Part shown: positions 38,233 through 39,179 of the stretch, one piece after another
How positions within the stretch are numbered: the first letter of the stretch is position 1
How the letters are laid out: every line of letters starts with the position of its first letter
Notes under the pieces: generated by a model
What the model saw: only the letters and a program-made list of their open reading frames with translations
What the model was told of the DNA's origin: nothing
The model's database searches: none
Source: Deltaproteobacteria bacterium
Lineage (GTDB): Bacteria; Bdellovibrionota; UBA1018; UBA923
NCBI GenBank assembly: GCA_016194795.1
Contig: JACQAX010000029.1
Location: 1 to 39,179, forward strand
Reading direction: 5' to 3'
DNA: 39,179 nucleotides
Made by a program: the position numbers and the translations under genes

Positions 38233-39179
38233 GCGGCCTCCTGGAGCCGGGGGGCCGGCGCGGGCGCGGGCGCCTTCAGCGTCCGGCGGAGCTTTCTCGT
38301 CCCCCAAAGCGACGAGGCGAAAACCGTGAACGCGCTGAGTGGCATCAGCAGCGCGGCGAAGAGCGGCGAAACGTGCCCCGTGGCCGCGGCCAGGCCGCCG
38401 GCGACGTTATAAAGGAGAGAGAAGGCGAAGTTGCGATGGATCGTGGCCATCGTCTCTTTGGCGATTCGCACGAGATCGACGACCGGCGCGAGGCCGGGGC
38501 GGGTGACGTACACGTCGGCGGCGCGCAGGCTGACCTCGACGCTGCCGTGGACGGCGATGCCGACGTAGGCCGAAGCGAGCGCGAGCGCGTCGTTGGCGCC
38601 GTCACCGACCATGAGCGCGCGCGGCTCACTCTCGGCGAAGCGGCGCTTGTCCTCGGGCGTGGCGCCGGAGACGACACGGGCCGAGTCGATGTGGAGCGCG
38701 GCCGCGGCGGCGTGCACCGGCCGGTAGTTGTCGCCCGAGACGATGTACGGCACGAGCCCCATTTCGCGGAGCTTCGAGACGCAGCGGGCGGAGTCGGGCC
38801 GGATGCGGTCGCCGAAGTAGGCCTCGGCGACCAAGGTGTTTTCCCGGTAGACGGCGCAGGCGGAGCTCTCCGCCTCTCGAAGCGGACGGATCGAATATAG
38901 CTGTCCGCCGACGAGCGCGCCGACGCCCTGGCCCGGGCGCTCGTCAAAGGATTCGATGGCGGGAACGGCCTGGCGGAGCTTCGGCTTGAGGTACTCGACG
39001 AGCGCCTTGCCGATCGGGTGCGCCGATTTTTCCTCGATGGCGTAGACCGCCTCTTTCAAGCCGGGAGTCGAGCCGAGCTCGACCCAGTCGAGCACCTCGA
39101 ACGTGCCTTGGGTCAGCGTTCCGGTTTTGTCGAGCACGACGCTCTCCACGCCGCTGATCCGCTCGAGCGCCTCGGCGCC
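38229..39179 (-). CDS. ccoI: Copper-translocating P-type ATPase CcoI, C-terminal part (5' end beyond the window)
   Basis: The frame enters from the right edge already inside the gene (AEALERISGVESVVLDKTGTLTQG). DKTGT carries the phosphorylated Asp, SAHPIGKALVEYL has the P1B-type HP motif, and MVGDGANDALALASA is the hinge motif. Two C-terminal helices follow (FAFSLLYNVAGGLAAATGH, LFAALLMPLSAFTVFASSLWG). Its place before ccoS and ccoNO makes it CcoI, which supplies copper for the oxidase. The N-terminal metal-binding and CPC-containing helices are outside the window, so copper specificity is inferred from context. Confidence 0.92.
   Translation of the reverse strand, partial: GAEALERISGVESVVLDKTGTLTQGTFEVLDWVELGSTPGLKEAVYAIEEKSAHPIGKALVEYLKPKLRQAVPAIESFDERPGQGVGALVGGQLYSIRPLREAESSACAVYRENTLVAEAYFGDRIRPDSARCVSKLREMGLVPYIVSGDNYRPVHAAAAALHIDSARVVSGATPEDKRRFAESEPRALMVGDGANDALALASAYVGIAVHGSVEVSLRAADVYVTRPGLAPVVDLVRIAKETMATIHRNFAFSLLYNVAGGLAAATGHVSPLFAALLMPLSAFTVFASSLWGTRKLRRTLKAPAPAPAPRLQEAA

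Overview
The window is a GC-rich chromosomal segment of a Gram-negative, respiring bacterium. Signal peptides, lipoproteins, an OmpA-family protein, a small predicted outer-membrane barrel and a cbb3 terminal oxidase all point that way. The fused CcoN-CcoO oxidase subunit, the single-haem CcoP and the large SNF2 protein suggest the former deltaproteobacteria (Bdellovibrionota-like lineages), but this is an inference from gene content. No rRNA, intact tRNA, CRISPR array, insertion sequence or replication origin is visible, and no gene-free stretch exceeds 300 bases.

Layout. 1-1.54 kb: a 49-residue cysteine/histidine-rich protein translationally coupled to the helicase dbpA. 1.55-2.69 kb: divergent genes for a small S4-like protein and an acetoacetate-decarboxylase-family protein. 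2.86-15.25 kb: one giant secreted protein of about 4,100 residues. It runs from a signal peptide through about 16 Ig-like repeats (interrupted by a 14-cysteine insert), a carboxypeptidase-regulatory/TTR-like domain, NHL repeats, YD repeats and an Rhs core to a hydrophobic glycine-rich tip. A two-helix membrane protein follows at 15.27 kb and is a candidate immunity partner. 15.9-19.15 kb (minus strand): a SNF2 helicase whose N-terminal part lies in another frame. 19.2-21.15 kb: a yaeQ - ygiD-like - rutE-like operon. 21.2-25.06 kb: envelope proteins, including a Pro/Lys-rich lipoprotein coupled to an OmpA-family protein.

25.07-25.83 kb (minus strand): two tiny membrane peptides and a four-helix membrane protein in a coupled operon behind a sigma-54-like promoter. 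26.03-28.01 kb: a sulfur-stress operon (SqrR/BigR-like ArsR repressor, rhodanese-DUF2892 membrane protein, persulfide dioxygenase, OsmC protein) with a near-consensus promoter overlapping a perfect inverted repeat and an apparently leaderless first gene. 28.0-31.2 kb: a DUF2231-like membrane protein, a PlsC-type acyltransferase, a phosphoribosyltransferase and a patatin-like lipase. 31.2-33.14 kb (minus strand): a soluble PAS histidine kinase and an endonuclease/phosphatase-fold hydrolase.

33.14-39.18 kb (minus strand): a cbb3 oxidase assembly and structural cluster transcribed in the order ccoI (cut by the window edge), ccoS, ccoNO fusion, ccoQ/ccoP (with a reading-frame break), ccoG, and a TauE/SafE-family membrane protein. 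These genes overlap by a few bases and form one operon for high-affinity oxygen respiration and its copper and haem assembly.

The most unusual locus is the giant Ig/TTR/NHL/YD/Rhs protein. Its domain order resembles the extracellular core of animal teneurins, and its 3' end plus the adjacent membrane-protein gene look like an exchangeable toxin-immunity module.
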